Shown: positions 17,255 through 25,886 of the stretch, in pieces | Position numbering within the stretch: the stretch's first letter is position 1 | How the letters are laid out: each line of letters starts with the position of its first letter | Assembly (NCBI RefSeq): GCF_005434965.1 | Contig: NZ_SKCI01000002.1 | Location: forward strand, 678,001 to 742,000 | Source of the DNA: Marimonas lutisalis | GTDB lineage: Bacteria > Pseudomonadota > Alphaproteobacteria > Rhodobacterales > Rhodobacteraceae | Direction: 5' to 3' | DNA: 64,000 nt | Notes under the pieces: model-generated | Told to the model about the DNA's origin: nothing | What the model saw: the letters and a program-made list of their open reading frames with translations, nothing else | The model's database searches: none | Translations under genes and position numbers: made by a program

Positions 17255-19014
17255 TGCCGGCAACGATTTCCCGCGCTGACTATGCCGCCATGTTCGGGCC
17301 GACCACGGGGGACAGGCTGCGGCTGGCGGATACCGATCTGATCATCGAGGTCGAGCGCGACCTGACCGCCGAGTTGGCAGGTGCGGCCACGTCCGGCGGG
17401 TCGGGCGCGAATGCCGCGCTTTACGGTGAAGAGGTGAAGTTCGGCGGCGGTAAGGTGATCCGCGACGGCATGGGCCAATCGCAGGTCACCCGGGCCGAGG
17501 GCGCGGTGGACACGGTGATCACCAATGCGCTGATCGTCGATCACACCGGTATCTACAAGGCGGATGTCGGCCTGAAGGACGGGCGGATTGCGAAGATCGG
17601 CAAGGCCGGCAACCCCGACACGCAGCCCGGGGTAAACATCATCGTGGGGCCGGGGACCGAGGCAATTGCGGGCGAAGGGCGCATCCTGACCGCTGGCGGG
17701 TTCGACAGCCATATCCATTTCATCTGCCCCCAGCAGATCGAGGATGCGCTGCATTCCGGCCTGACCACTATGCTGGGCGGGGGCACGGGGCCCGCGCATG
17801 GCACGCTGGCCACGACCTGCACGCCGGGGCCCTGGCATATCGGACGGATGTTGCAGGCAGCGGATGCGTTTCCGATGAACCTGGCCTTTGCGGGCAAGGG
17901 CAATGCCTCGTTGCCCGCGGCGCTGGAAGAACAGGTCAAGGGCGGGGCCTGCGCCCTGAAGCTGCACGAGGATTGGGGTACGACCCCGGCAGCGATCGAT
18001 TGCTGCCTGTCGGTGGCCGATGCCCTAGACGTGCAGGTGATGATCCACACCGATACGCTGAACGAAAGCGGGTTCGTGGAGAACACGGTGAAGGCGATGA
18101 AGGGGCGCACGATCCACGCCTTCCACACCGAAGGGGCAGGCGGCGGGCATGCCCCCGACATCATCAAGATCTGCGGTGAGGCGCATGTGCTGCCGTCTTC
18201 GACAAACCCGACCAGGCCATTTACCGTGAACACGGTGGAAGAGCATCTGGACATGCTGATGGTGTGCCACCACCTGGACAAGTCGATCCCCGAGGACGTG
18301 GCCTTTGCCGAGAGCCGGATCCGGCGCGAGACGATTGCGGCCGAGGATATCCTGCATGACATGGGGGCGTTTTCGATCATCGCCAGCGACAGCCAGGCCA
18401 TGGGCCGGGTGGGCGAGGTTCTGATCCGCACCTGGCAGACGGCGGACAAGATGAAAAAGCAGCGCGGCCGTCTGCCCGAGGAGCAGGGAGACAACGACAA
18501 TTTCCGAGTCCGCCGATACGTGGCCAAATACACGATCAACCCGGCGATCGCGCATGGCATCGCCCATGAGATTGGCAGCATCGAGGAAGGCAAGCGCGCC
18601 GACCTTGTGTTGTGGCATCCGGCGTTTTTCGGGGTGAAACCCGAAATGGTGATCCTGGGCGGGAGTATCGCGATGGCGCAGATGGGCGACCCCAACGCCT
18701 CGATCCCGACGCCGCAGCCCGTTTATTCGCGTCCGATGTTCGGCGCCTATGGCCGCAGCGTCGAGCATTCGGCGGTGACCTTCGTATCCGCGGCCGCGCA
18801 GGCCGAGGGCGTTGGCGACCGGCTGGGGCTGGCCAAGCAGACGGTGGCGGTGCGCAACACGCGCGGGATTGGCAAGCGCGACCTGATGCTGAACGATGCG
18901 ACACCCGAGATCGAGGTCGACCCTGAAACCTATGACGTGCGCGCCGATGGCGAGCTTCTGACCTGCCAGCCGGCGGAAGAGCTTCCCATGGCGCAGCGCT
19001 ATTTCCTGTTCTGA
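17254..19014 (+). CDS. ureC: Urease alpha (catalytic) subunit
   Basis: 586-residue catalytic subunit that hydrolyses urea to ammonia and carbamate. Nickel-site and active-site residues are present: His153 and His155 (DSHIHF), the lysine to be carbamylated at residue 236 ([12 protein letters not shown]), His in MIHTDTLNE and [13 protein letters not shown], the mobile-flap Cys-His in MVCHHLD, and Asp in [10 protein letters not shown]. The C-terminus [10 protein letters not shown] is standard. It is about 19 residues longer than Klebsiella UreC: an Ala/Gly/Ser-rich insertion at residues 39-56 separates the N-terminal IEVERDLT from [10 protein letters not shown]. Confidence 0.98.
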   Translation: MPATISRADYAAMFGPTTGDRLRLADTDLIIEVERDLTAELAGAATSGGSGANAALYGEEVKFGGGKVIRDGMGQSQVTRAEGAVDTVITNALIVDHTGIYKADVGLKDGRIAKIGKAGNPDTQPGVNIIVGPGTEAIAGEGRILTAGGFDSHIHFICPQQIEDALHSGLTTMLGGGTGPAHGTLATTCTPGPWHIGRMLQAADAFPMNLAFAGKGNASLPAALEEQVKGGACALKLHEDWGTTPAAIDCCLSVADALDVQVMIHTDTLNESGFVENTVKAMKGRTIHAFHTEGAGGGHAPDIIKICGEAHVLPSSTNPTRPFTVNTVEEHLDMLMVCHHLDKSIPEDVAFAESRIRRETIAAEDILHDMGAFSIIASDSQAMGRVGEVLIRTWQTADKMKKQRGRLPEEQGDNDNFRVRRYVAKYTINPAIAHGIAHEIGSIEEGKRADLVLWHPAFFGVKPEMVILGGSIAMAQMGDPNASIPTPQPVYSRPMFGAYGRSVEHSAVTFVSAAAQAEGVGDRLGLAKQTVAVRNTRGIGKRDLMLNDATPEIEVDPETYDVRADGELLTCQPAEELPMAQRYFLF

Positions 19015-19025
19015 GGAGGGATGAG

Positions 19026-19499
19026 ATGAGCGGACTTCCCGTAGCGCACGAGGTTCACCCGGCGGGCAGCTGGACACTGGCCGCCACCCGGTGCGAGATG
19101 ACCTATGAGGAGCGGTTTTTCCGGCGCAAGAAACTGATCACGGTGGATGGCTGGGCCCTGGTCGCGGATTTTCCGCAGACCCGATCGCTTGAGCATGGTG
19201 ATGCGCTGCAGCTGGAAGATGGGCGGCTGGTCGAGGTGGTGGCGGCCCCGGAGGCGCTGCTATGCGTCGAGGGCGCAGACCTGCCGCGGCTGGCCTGGCA
19301 TATCGGCAACCGCCATACGCCCTGCCAGATTGAGGCAGGCCGGTTGCTGATCCGCGAGGACCGGGTCATTGCGCATATGCTGGAGCATCTTGGCGCGACG
19401 ATCACGCCGATGAGAGCGCCCTTTACCCCCGAGGGTGGGGCCTATGGCCACGGGCGGACCCATGCGCATGAGCACGGGGCCTCGGCGCATGTCGCCTGA
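19026..19499 (+). CDS. ureE: Urease accessory nickel chaperone UreE
   Basis: 157-residue nickel metallochaperone that hands Ni(II) to the UreG/UreF/UreD complex. N-terminal peptide-binding domain with RFFRRKKLIT; metal-binding domain with LPRLAWHIGNRHTPCQI, whose His is the conserved dimer-interface ligand. The C-terminal tail GHGRTHAHEHG is short but His-rich, a nickel store. ureF begins 11 bases before its stop. Confidence 0.95.
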   Translation: MSGLPVAHEVHPAGSWTLAATRCEMTYEERFFRRKKLITVDGWALVADFPQTRSLEHGDALQLEDGRLVEVVAAPEALLCVEGADLPRLAWHIGNRHTPCQIEAGRLLIREDRVIAHMLEHLGATITPMRAPFTPEGGAYGHGRTHAHEHGASAHVA

Positions 19500-20136
19500 T
19501 CATCGCTTGCTGACGCTGGCCCAATGGGCCTCGCCCGGATATCCGACAGGGGCGTTTGCCTATTCACACGGGCTTGAAGCCGCGATCAGGGCGGGGTGGG
19601 TGAAAGATGCTGGCACGCTTCGCCTCTGGCTGCGGGCGTTGCTGGCGCACGGATCGGCGCGAAGCGAGGCGGTCTGGCTGGGCTTGGGCTACCGGGCCGG
19701 GAGTGCTGCCGCCCTTGAGGAGCTGGACGCGTTGGCTGCGGCGTTCGCCGCCACGCGGGAGCGCCTTCGGGAAAGCCGCCGCCAGGGGGCGGCGTTCCGG
19801 CAGGTGACGAACGCGGTCTGGGGTTTCGATCTGCCCGAGGTCATGCTTCCGCTGGCCTTCGGACAGGCCGCGCATCGCGCGGGGATCGACCTGGCCCCGG
19901 CGGCGATCGTGTTCGTGCAGGCCTTCGTGGCCAATCTGGTCTCGGCGGCGGTGCGCCTCGTGCCGCTGGGCCAGACCGAAGGCCAGCAGGTGATCGCATC
20001 GCTGGCGGCGGCGTGCGCGGCCCTGGGAAAAGTGGCGGAAGCGGCGACGCGCGACGACATTTTCAGCAATGCCTTCCTGTCGGATATCGCGGCGATGCAA
20101 CATGAAAACCTTGAGCCGAGGTTGTTCCAGACATGA
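19489..20136 (+). CDS. ureF: Urease accessory protein UreF
   Basis: 215-residue helical accessory protein that gates UreG GTPase activity during nickel delivery. The opening [24 protein letters not shown] is the UreF hallmark and ETNDIF-like RDDIFSNAF is near the end. The start at 19489 (MSPDHRLL) overlaps ureE by 11 bases; the longer start at 19435 would read 65 bases into ureE and is unlikely. Its stop overlaps the ureG start. Confidence 0.94.
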   Translation: MSPDHRLLTLAQWASPGYPTGAFAYSHGLEAAIRAGWVKDAGTLRLWLRALLAHGSARSEAVWLGLGYRAGSAAALEELDALAAAFAATRERLRESRRQGAAFRQVTNAVWGFDLPEVMLPLAFGQAAHRAGIDLAPAAIVFVQAFVANLVSAAVRLVPLGQTEGQQVIASLAAACAALGKVAEAATRDDIFSNAFLSDIAAMQHENLEPRLFQT

Positions 20137-20744
20137 CACAGATGAATGGCCCGCTGCGTATTGGAATCGGTGGTCCCGTCGGGGCCGGCAAGACGACGCT
20201 GACGGCGCGGCTGGCGCAGCGGCTGAAGGATGAGTTTTCCGTCGCGGTCATCACCAATGACATCTACACGCAGGAAGATGCCGAGGCCTTGATGCGGATG
20301 CAGATTTTGCCGTCGGACCGGATCATCGGGGTGGAAACCGGCGGCTGCCCGCATACCGCCATTCGCGAGGACGCGTCGATCAACCTGGCGGCCATTGCCG
20401 AGATGACCGGGCGCCATCCCGACCTGGAGATCGTCTTCGTGGAATCGGGAGGTGACAACCTGTCGGCCACGTTCAGCCCGGAACTTGCCGACCTGACGGT
20501 TTATGTTATCGACGTGGCCGCGGGTGAAGAGATCCCGCGCAAGGGTGGACCGGCGATCACGAAATCCGATCTGCTGATTATCAACAAGGTCGATCTGGCC
20601 CCGCATGTCGGCGCGTCGCTTGATGTGATGGAGCGGGACGCGAGCCGAGTGCGTGCCGGGCGCCCGTTTGTCTTTGCCTCTCTCAAGTCCGATTCGGGGG
20701 CCGATGTCATCGCAGCGAAGATCAAGGACCTGGCGGGCCTTTGA
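20133..20744 (+). CDS. ureG: Urease accessory GTPase UreG
   Basis: 203-residue SIMIBI-class GTPase powering nickel insertion. The P-loop is [17 protein letters not shown], switch regions include [13 protein letters not shown] and [17 protein letters not shown] (CPH nickel site), then [18 protein letters not shown] and the guanine motif [15 protein letters not shown] overlap with ureF. It is the last gene of ureDABCEFG; there is no ureH/ureI or urea ABC transporter in the window. Confidence 0.97.
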   Translation: MTQMNGPLRIGIGGPVGAGKTTLTARLAQRLKDEFSVAVITNDIYTQEDAEALMRMQILPSDRIIGVETGGCPHTAIREDASINLAAIAEMTGRHPDLEIVFVESGGDNLSATFSPELADLTVYVIDVAAGEEIPRKGGPAITKSDLLIINKVDLAPHVGASLDVMERDASRVRAGRPFVFASLKSDSGADVIAAKIKDLAGL

Positions 20745-20786
20745 TGTCCGGCCCTGGCCGATGTGGTTCGGGTAACACTGGATTTA

Positions 20787-20876
20787 TGGCGGAGGAGGTG
20801 GGATTCGAACCCACGGTGGGCGTGAACCCACGCCGGTTTTCAAGACCGGTGCATTCGACCACTCTGCCACTCCTCC
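20787..20876 (-). tRNA. tRNA-Ser (anticodon UGA)
   Basis: 90-base gene on the minus strand. The acceptor stem GGAGGAG pairs with CTCCTCC, followed by discriminator G and an encoded CCA (plus-strand TGG at 20787-20789). The anticodon loop CTTGAAA gives TGA (plus-strand TCA at 20840-20842), a UCA-reading serine tRNA. The long variable arm GTGGG...CCCAC class and the T-loop GGGTTCGAATCCC are clear. The gene stands alone between ureG and the box cluster. Confidence 0.97.
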
Positions 20877-21019
20877 GGTGCGCTGTGCGTAAAGGAGCGC
20901 TGACGATTCTTGAAGACCTGATCGCGTCGGCCTGGAAATGAGGTAGACGGTCATCGGTGAACAGGTGTTTCGGAAGGGAAAGTGTGCAGGTGGCTTTTTC
21001 TACCGAGATGGTAAGTGTG

Positions 21020-21063
21020 CGCATTATCTTGCATCGAAAAGCGTGCTGTGCATTATATAGCAT
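21020..21063 (+). promoter_or_regulatory. Promoter region of the benzoate-CoA ligase operon with two candidate BoxR sites
   Basis: AT-rich segment with two related palindromes: CGCA-TTATCT-TGCA (21020-21033) and TGCA-TTATAT-AGCA (21049-21062), each followed by T. Both match TGCA-N6-TGCA copies elsewhere in the cluster. TTGCAT (21029-21034) and TATATA (21054-21059) or ATTATA (21052-21057) could be -35 and -10, so a bound repressor would cover the promoter. TGCA-containing repeats are reported for the related BzdR operators of Azoarcus; binding here is inference. Confidence 0.55.
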
Positions 21064-21149
21064 AAGGACGAGTCGCACGGTGAGCCGGCGACTCGTCATG
21101 GCCGCGCTTGTGGGAGGAGACAGGCGCGGCGACACAGGGAGGAAAACAG

Positions 21150-22691
21150 ATGTCCGAGAACCAGAACGCGGCCCTATATTTCGTGGACCGTCATCTCGCC
21201 GAAGGCCGGGCCAACAAGCCCGTGTTCCGCGAGGCGGCGGGTGAGAAGCGGCAGTTCACCTATGGTGCACTGGCCGAACAGAGTTCGCGTTTCGCCGGTG
21301 CGCTGCAACGGGCCGGCATGCGCCGTGACGAACGCGTTTTGCTGCTGATGCTGGATGTCATCGAGCTTCCGGTAGCGTTCTGGGGTGCGCTGAAGGCCGG
21401 CGTGGTGCCGATCCCGCTCAACACGCTTTTGGCGACATCGGTATATGACGAGATTTTCCATGACAGCCGTGCGTCATGCCTGGTGGTGTCGGCCGAGCTT
21501 TATGACACCGTGAAAGAGGCATTGCCGCTCAACCCGTTCATCCGCGACGTTGTCGTGGTGGGCGGTGACGCGCCCGATGGCACACGCAGCTACGCCGATT
21601 TCATGGACGGCGCCGAACCGGGCGAGGTTGCGCTGGCCTCGGAGGACGAAACGGCGTTCTGGCTCTATTCCAGCGGCTCGACCGGGCGGCCCAAGGGCGT
21701 AAAGCACGTGCATGGCGCGTTGAAGGCGACGGCGGATACCTATGGTACGCAGGTCCTGAAAATCCGCGAGGATGATACCGTTTTCTCGGCCGCGAAAATC
21801 TTCTTCGCCTATGGTCTTGGCAATGCAATGACCTTTCCAATGTCGGCGGGTGCGACGACGGTGCTCTACAACGGTCGCCCGACGCCCGACACGGTTTCAA
21901 GCATTCTGGCGCAGGAGCAGCCGACCGTGTTCTGCGGGGTGCCGACACTGTATGCGGCGCTGCTGCATTACTGGGAAACCGATGGCAAATGCCCCGACGC
22001 GCCGCTGCGCACATCTATTTCCGCTGGTGAGGCGCTGCCGGCCGAGATCGGGCGGAAATGGAAAGAGCTTTGCGGCACCGACATCATGGATGGCGTGGGG
22101 TCGACGGAGATGCTGCACATCTTCCTGTCGAACAAGCCTGGGGATATCGAATATGGCACATCGGGCACGCCGGTGCCCGGCTATGATGTGCGCCTGGTGG
22201 ATGAAAGCGGCGATGAGGTCGGCCCGGGCGAAGTGGGTGAACTTCTGGTCCGTGGGGCTTCGGCGGCCGATGGATACTGGAACCAGCGAGGCAAGAGCCG
22301 TGCGACATTTGAGGGCGAATGGACGCGCACGGGTGACAAGTACGAGCGCAACGAAGCCGGGCGGTTCATCTATTGCGGGCGCACCGACGACATGTTCAAG
22401 GTGTCGGGTATCTGGGTGAGCCCCTTCGAGGTTGAGCAGGCCCTGGTATCGCATCCGAACGTTCTAGAGGCTGCGGTGGTGCCGTGGCGCGATGCCGAGG
22501 ATCTTGAAAAGCCGAAAGCCTTTGTCGTGCTGAAAAGCGGGGCGGATGACGGCACGCTGGATGCGCTGAAGGAATTCGTGAAAGAGCGCATCGGCAAATG
22601 GAAATACCCCCGCTGGGTTGAGGTTGTTGAGGAACTGCCCAAGACCCCGACCGGCAAGATCCAGCGCTTCAAGCTTCGGCAGGGGGCGTGA
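21150..22691 (+). CDS. bclA: Benzoate-CoA ligase
   Basis: 513-residue acyl-adenylate-forming enzyme that activates benzoate with ATP and CoA to benzoyl-CoA, the entry step of the box pathway. The AMP-binding motif is WLYSSGSTGRPKGVKHVH. FFAYGLGNAMTFPMSAGATTVL and FCGVPTLYAALL are characteristic of the benzoate/4-hydroxybenzoate ligase group. Further motifs are DGVGSTEMLHIFLSN, TGDKY, and the C-terminal catalytic lysine in KTPTGKIQRFKLR. The start at 21150 has AGGGAGGAAAAC upstream. Context makes benzoate the most likely substrate. The stop overlaps the next start (TGATG). Confidence 0.93.
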   Translation: MSENQNAALYFVDRHLAEGRANKPVFREAAGEKRQFTYGALAEQSSRFAGALQRAGMRRDERVLLLMLDVIELPVAFWGALKAGVVPIPLNTLLATSVYDEIFHDSRASCLVVSAELYDTVKEALPLNPFIRDVVVVGGDAPDGTRSYADFMDGAEPGEVALASEDETAFWLYSSGSTGRPKGVKHVHGALKATADTYGTQVLKIREDDTVFSAAKIFFAYGLGNAMTFPMSAGATTVLYNGRPTPDTVSSILAQEQPTVFCGVPTLYAALLHYWETDGKCPDAPLRTSISAGEALPAEIGRKWKELCGTDIMDGVGSTEMLHIFLSNKPGDIEYGTSGTPVPGYDVRLVDESGDEVGPGEVGELLVRGASAADGYWNQRGKSRATFEGEWTRTGDKYERNEAGRFIYCGRTDDMFKVSGIWVSPFEVEQALVSHPNVLEAAVVPWRDAEDLEKPKAFVVLKSGADDGTLDALKEFVKERIGKWKYPRWVEVVEELPKTPTGKIQRFKLRQGA

Positions 22692-23515
22692 TGGCATTTG
22701 CCTGGTGCGACGGCGCAAGCGGCTTCGTCGAGGCGGGCGGCAAGCGGTTGGAATGCCGTGCGGTTGGCCCCGCGCCGCACGAGGCGCCCACGATCGTTCT
22801 GTTGCATGAAGGGCTGGGTTGTGTCGCGCTGTGGCGGGGTTTTCCCGAGGCGCTGGCGCATGCCACCGGGATGGGGGTGTTCGTCTATTCGCGTGCGGGT
22901 TATGGCCAGTCGGATGCCAACCCGCTGCCTTGGCCGCTGGACTATATGACACGAGAGGCGGTGGATGTGCTGCCCGATGTGCTGGACGCCATCGGGTTCC
23001 AACGCGGCATCCTGCTGGGGCATAGCGACGGCGCCACGATCGCCGCGATTCATGCCGGCAGTGTCGAGGATTTCCGGGTGCGGGGCCTGGTGCTGATGGC
23101 GCCGCATTTCTTCACCGAAGAGATAGGCCTGGCCGAGATCGAGAAGGCGCGCGACGCCTATGAGACAACCGATCTGCGCGAGAAAATGGCCAAGTATCAC
23201 AAGGATCCGGACAACGCGTTTCGCGGCTGGAACGATAGCTGGTTGGCGCCGGGGTTCAGGACGTGGAACGTGGCGGACGTGATCGACTACCTGCGCGTTC
23301 CCGTGCTGGCGATCCAGGGCGAGGGCGATCAATACGGTACGCTGGCCCAGATCGACGAGATCGCAACGCGGGCCTATGCTCCGGTTGAAACGCTGATCCT
23401 GAGCGATTGCCGCCACTCGCCGCAATTCGACCAGCCCGAAAAGGTGTTGACCGCCATTTCGGATTTCACCACGCGGCTTGAGCGGATCGAGGCGGCGGAA
23501 CCCGAGGGAATATGA
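22691..23515 (+). CDS. Alpha/beta hydrolase of the box cluster
   Basis: 274-residue alpha/beta-fold hydrolase. Oxyanion region LLHEGLGCVALWRGFPE, nucleophile elbow GHSDG, and a late catalytic His in CRHSPQFDQPEK. Translationally coupled to the ligase (TGATG) and to the DUF309 gene. Similar hydrolases accompany many box clusters; proposed roles include hydrolysis of an inhibitory CoA ester or opening of a lactone side-product, but none is established here. Confidence 0.85.
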   Translation: MAFAWCDGASGFVEAGGKRLECRAVGPAPHEAPTIVLLHEGLGCVALWRGFPEALAHATGMGVFVYSRAGYGQSDANPLPWPLDYMTREAVDVLPDVLDAIGFQRGILLGHSDGATIAAIHAGSVEDFRVRGLVLMAPHFFTEEIGLAEIEKARDAYETTDLREKMAKYHKDPDNAFRGWNDSWLAPGFRTWNVADVIDYLRVPVLAIQGEGDQYGTLAQIDEIATRAYAPVETLILSDCRHSPQFDQPEKVLTAISDFTTRLERIEAAEPEGI

Positions 23516-24030
23516 TGCAGCGCATGCCGGTGCATTGCCAGACCGCATTGCCGCCTTATGCCTACGTGCCAGGGCAAACGCCACGCCATCCCGAGGGCAT
23601 GTTCGATGCAATTCGCGAGACCGCGCGGCCAGGCATGTCAGTGCATGAATTGTCTGCCTGCCCGGCCTGGCGGTGCGGGAAGCACTATCTTGCCAAGGGG
23701 TTTTTCTGGGAGGCGCATGAAGTTCTCGAAGCGCTCTGGATGGCCTTGCCGCATAATACGGCCGAGCGGGAACTGGTGCAGGCGATCATCCAATTGGCCA
23801 ACGCAGGTTTGAAACTGCGAATGGGGCGGGAAAAGGCTGCCGCGCGACTGCTGGGAGAGGCGTCGCGCCATGCAGGGGAAGCGGACCGTAGGGGACGCGG
23901 GCAGGTGCTGGGAATCGATCCGGGCGACTTGCTCGGGGTAAGCGCGGGAATAAAAGCGGACGATTCGGAAATATGCAAAATAATGCATAAACTTTTGGAT
24001 CAGAAAATCAGCGTTTTGAGGGATAGGTAA
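23512..24030 (+). CDS. DUF309 family protein
   Basis: 172-residue protein (171 if the second ATG of ATGATG is used). It carries the DUF309 signature HYLAKGFFWEAHEVLEALWM, with conserved His and Glu residues suggesting a metal or catalytic site in a helical bundle, then LVQAIIQLANAGLKLRMG. Function unknown. It overlaps the hydrolase stop, so it belongs to the ligase operon. Its last 60 bases become AT-rich and contain a perfect TGCA-N6-TGCA palindrome, implying that the boxC control region extends into its coding sequence. Confidence 0.8.
   Translation: MMQRMPVHCQTALPPYAYVPGQTPRHPEGMFDAIRETARPGMSVHELSACPAWRCGKHYLAKGFFWEAHEVLEALWMALPHNTAERELVQAIIQLANAGLKLRMGREKAAARLLGEASRHAGEADRRGRGQVLGIDPGDLLGVSAGIKADDSEICKIMHKLLDQKISVLRDR
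23974..23988 (+). promoter_or_regulatory. Candidate BoxR operator inside the DUF309 gene
   Basis: TGCA-AAATAA-TGCA-T, a perfect spaced repeat of the palindromic TGCA, 163 bases upstream of the boxC ATG. It lies within coding sequence for MQNNA-region codons of DUF309 (reads EICKIMHKL in frame). Likely an upstream operator that works with the site at 24052. Confidence 0.5.
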
Positions 24031-24051
24031 TTATTTCAATGAATTAGGGTT

Positions 24052-24066
24052 TGCAGTATTATGCAT
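24052..24066 (+). promoter_or_regulatory. Candidate BoxR operator before boxC
   Basis: TGCA-GTATTA-TGCA-T, perfect in both halves, 78 bases downstream of the copy at 23974 and 71 bases before the boxC ATG. The surrounding 24030-24110 stretch is AT-rich, as expected for a second promoter that starts the boxC-boxB-boxA transcript separately from the ligase genes. Confidence 0.55.
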
Positions 24067-24136
24067 GTGTCGGTTTACTTTGTGGGGTTTTGTAACTATG
24101 CTGCATCAAAAGGGAGGCCTCGAGAGGGGATGCGCG

Positions 24137-25795
24137 ATGACCAAGATGATTGATTTCCAGACGGATCCTTCGAAGTACCGCCACTGGCGTGTCGAGTATG
24201 ACGGGCCGATTGCCAATCTGTACATGGATGTGGATGAGAATGGCGGACTGTTCGAGGGCTACCAGCTCAAGCTCAATTCCTACGATCTCGGCGTTGATAT
24301 CGAGCTGAGCGATATCGTGCAGCGGATGCGGTTCGAACATCCCGAGGTGAAAGTCGTGGTGATGCGTTCGGGCAAGGACAACGTGTTCTGCGCCGGCGCA
24401 AACATCCGCATGCTGGGCGGGGCTGAGCATGCCCACAAGGTGAATTTCTGCAAATTCACCAATGAGACGCGTAACACCTATGAGGCGGCGGAGGCCGACA
24501 GCGGCCAGAAGTACATCGCCGCGGTCAAGGGCTCGTGCGCCGGCGGCGGCTATGAGTTGGCGCTGGCCTGCAACTACATCATGCTGACCAATGACAGCTC
24601 GTCCAGCGTGGCGCTGCCCGAGGTGCCGCTTCTGGCGGTGCTGCCGGGGACAGGTGGCTTGACCCGGGTGACCGACAAGCGGCAGGTGCGCCGTGACCGG
24701 GCAGATGTTTTCTGCGCGATGGAGGAAGGCATTCGCGGTGAGCGCGCGAAGGAATGGAAGCTGGTTGACGAGGTGGTGCCGAATTCCCGGTTCGATGAAG
24801 TCGTTGCCGAACGGGCGCGCGAGTTTGCGGCGGCGTCATCGCGGCCGAACAATCTGACCGGTATCGCACTGACGCCGCTCAAGCGCGAAATCGGTACCGA
24901 CTCGGTGACGTATTCGACCGTCGAGGTGGAACTGGACCGTGATGCGCGCAAGGCGACCATCACGATCAACGGTCCGCAGGATGACGCGCCGGCAGATATG
25001 GATGCGTTCACCGCGCAGGGTGCCGAGGCTTGGATGCTGCGGGCCGCGCGCGAACTGGACGATGCGATCCTGCACCTGCGACTGAACGAGATGGAGCAGG
25101 GCCTGTGGGTTATCCGCACTCAGGGCGATCCCGAAAAGGTTCTTGCGCATGAGGCATTGATGCTTGCGAACAAGGATCACTGGCTGGCCAACGAAGTGCT
25201 GCAATTGTGGAAGCGGGTGCTGAAACGGGTCGATGTGACCTCGCGTAGCCTGGTGGCGTTGGTTGAGCACGGTTCTTGCTTTGCCGGTGTTCTGGCCGAA
25301 CTGCTCTTCGCGGTCGACCGGTCCTACATGATGGAAGACGAGTTCGAGGGGGATAACCGGCCGATGGCGACGGTGACCCTGGCGGAGAGCAATTTCGGGC
25401 AATACCCGATGGGCAATGACCTGACCCGGCTGCAGACCCGGTTCTGGGGCGACGAGGCCTCGGTCGAGGGTGCGAAGGGGCGCATCGGCGAAGCGCTGGA
25501 GGCCGAAGAGGCCGACGAGCTGGGCCTTGTGACCTATATCCTGGACGACATCGACTGGGAGGACGAAATCCGCATCTTCATGGAAGAACGTGCGAGCTTC
25601 AGCCCCGATGCGATGACGGGGATGGAAGCGAACCTGCGTTTTGCCGGGCCCGAGACGATGGAAACCCGCATCTTTGGCCGGCTGACCGCCTGGCAGAACT
25701 GGATTTTCAACCGCCCCAACGCGGTTGGCCCCGATGGCGCACTTCAGCGTTATGGCACCGGGGTGCGGGGCGACTATAACATGCAACGCGTATGA
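24137..25795 (+). CDS. boxC: 2,3-epoxybenzoyl-CoA dihydrolase BoxC
   Basis: 552-residue crotonase-superfamily enzyme that opens and cleaves 2,3-epoxybenzoyl-CoA with two waters, releasing formate and 3,4-didehydroadipyl-CoA semialdehyde. N-terminal FQTDPSKYRHWRVEYDGPIA is typical of BoxC. Crotonase oxyanion and glutamate regions are in CAGANIRMLGG, GSCAGGGYELALAC and VALPEVPLLAVLPGTGGL. A second, degenerate crotonase-like half covers residues 270-550. The start at 24137 (MTKMIDFQ) has GAGGGGA upstream; the in-frame start at 24065 is less likely. A REPIN-like repeat pair separates it from boxB. Confidence 0.95.
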   Translation: MTKMIDFQTDPSKYRHWRVEYDGPIANLYMDVDENGGLFEGYQLKLNSYDLGVDIELSDIVQRMRFEHPEVKVVVMRSGKDNVFCAGANIRMLGGAEHAHKVNFCKFTNETRNTYEAAEADSGQKYIAAVKGSCAGGGYELALACNYIMLTNDSSSSVALPEVPLLAVLPGTGGLTRVTDKRQVRRDRADVFCAMEEGIRGERAKEWKLVDEVVPNSRFDEVVAERAREFAAASSRPNNLTGIALTPLKREIGTDSVTYSTVEVELDRDARKATITINGPQDDAPADMDAFTAQGAEAWMLRAARELDDAILHLRLNEMEQGLWVIRTQGDPEKVLAHEALMLANKDHWLANEVLQLWKRVLKRVDVTSRSLVALVEHGSCFAGVLAELLFAVDRSYMMEDEFEGDNRPMATVTLAESNFGQYPMGNDLTRLQTRFWGDEASVEGAKGRIGEALEAEEADELGLVTYILDDIDWEDEIRIFMEERASFSPDAMTGMEANLRFAGPETMETRIFGRLTAWQNWIFNRPNAVGPDGALQRYGTGVRGDYNMQRV

Positions 25796-25805
25796 CGACA
25801 GCAAT

Positions 25806-25862
25806 GCCGGGCTGAAGCCCGGCCTACGGTAACCACCGGGGTACGGCGGGCTTCAGCCCGCC
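25806..25862. repeat. Inverted pair of REP-like palindromes (REPIN-like)
   Basis: Two hairpins facing each other: GCCGGGC-TGAA-GCCCGGC (25806-25823) and GGCGGGC-TTCA-GCCCGCC (25845-25862), with 21 bases between. The loops are reverse complements (TGAA/TTCA), and flanking CTACGG and GTACGG match in inverted order, so the two are copies of one short element. This is the usual form of dispersed extragenic palindromes. It fills most of the boxC-boxB gap and could slow 3' decay of boxC mRNA. Confidence 0.75.
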
Positions 25863-25886
25863 GGTCCGGCGACAAGGAGGAACGAT

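Noticed and set aside
20787-21150. tRNA-Ser next to the box cluster as an integration site for an island
   Set aside because: No integrase, no direct repeat of the tRNA 3' end found in the flanks, and the box genes lie on the 5' side of the tRNA.
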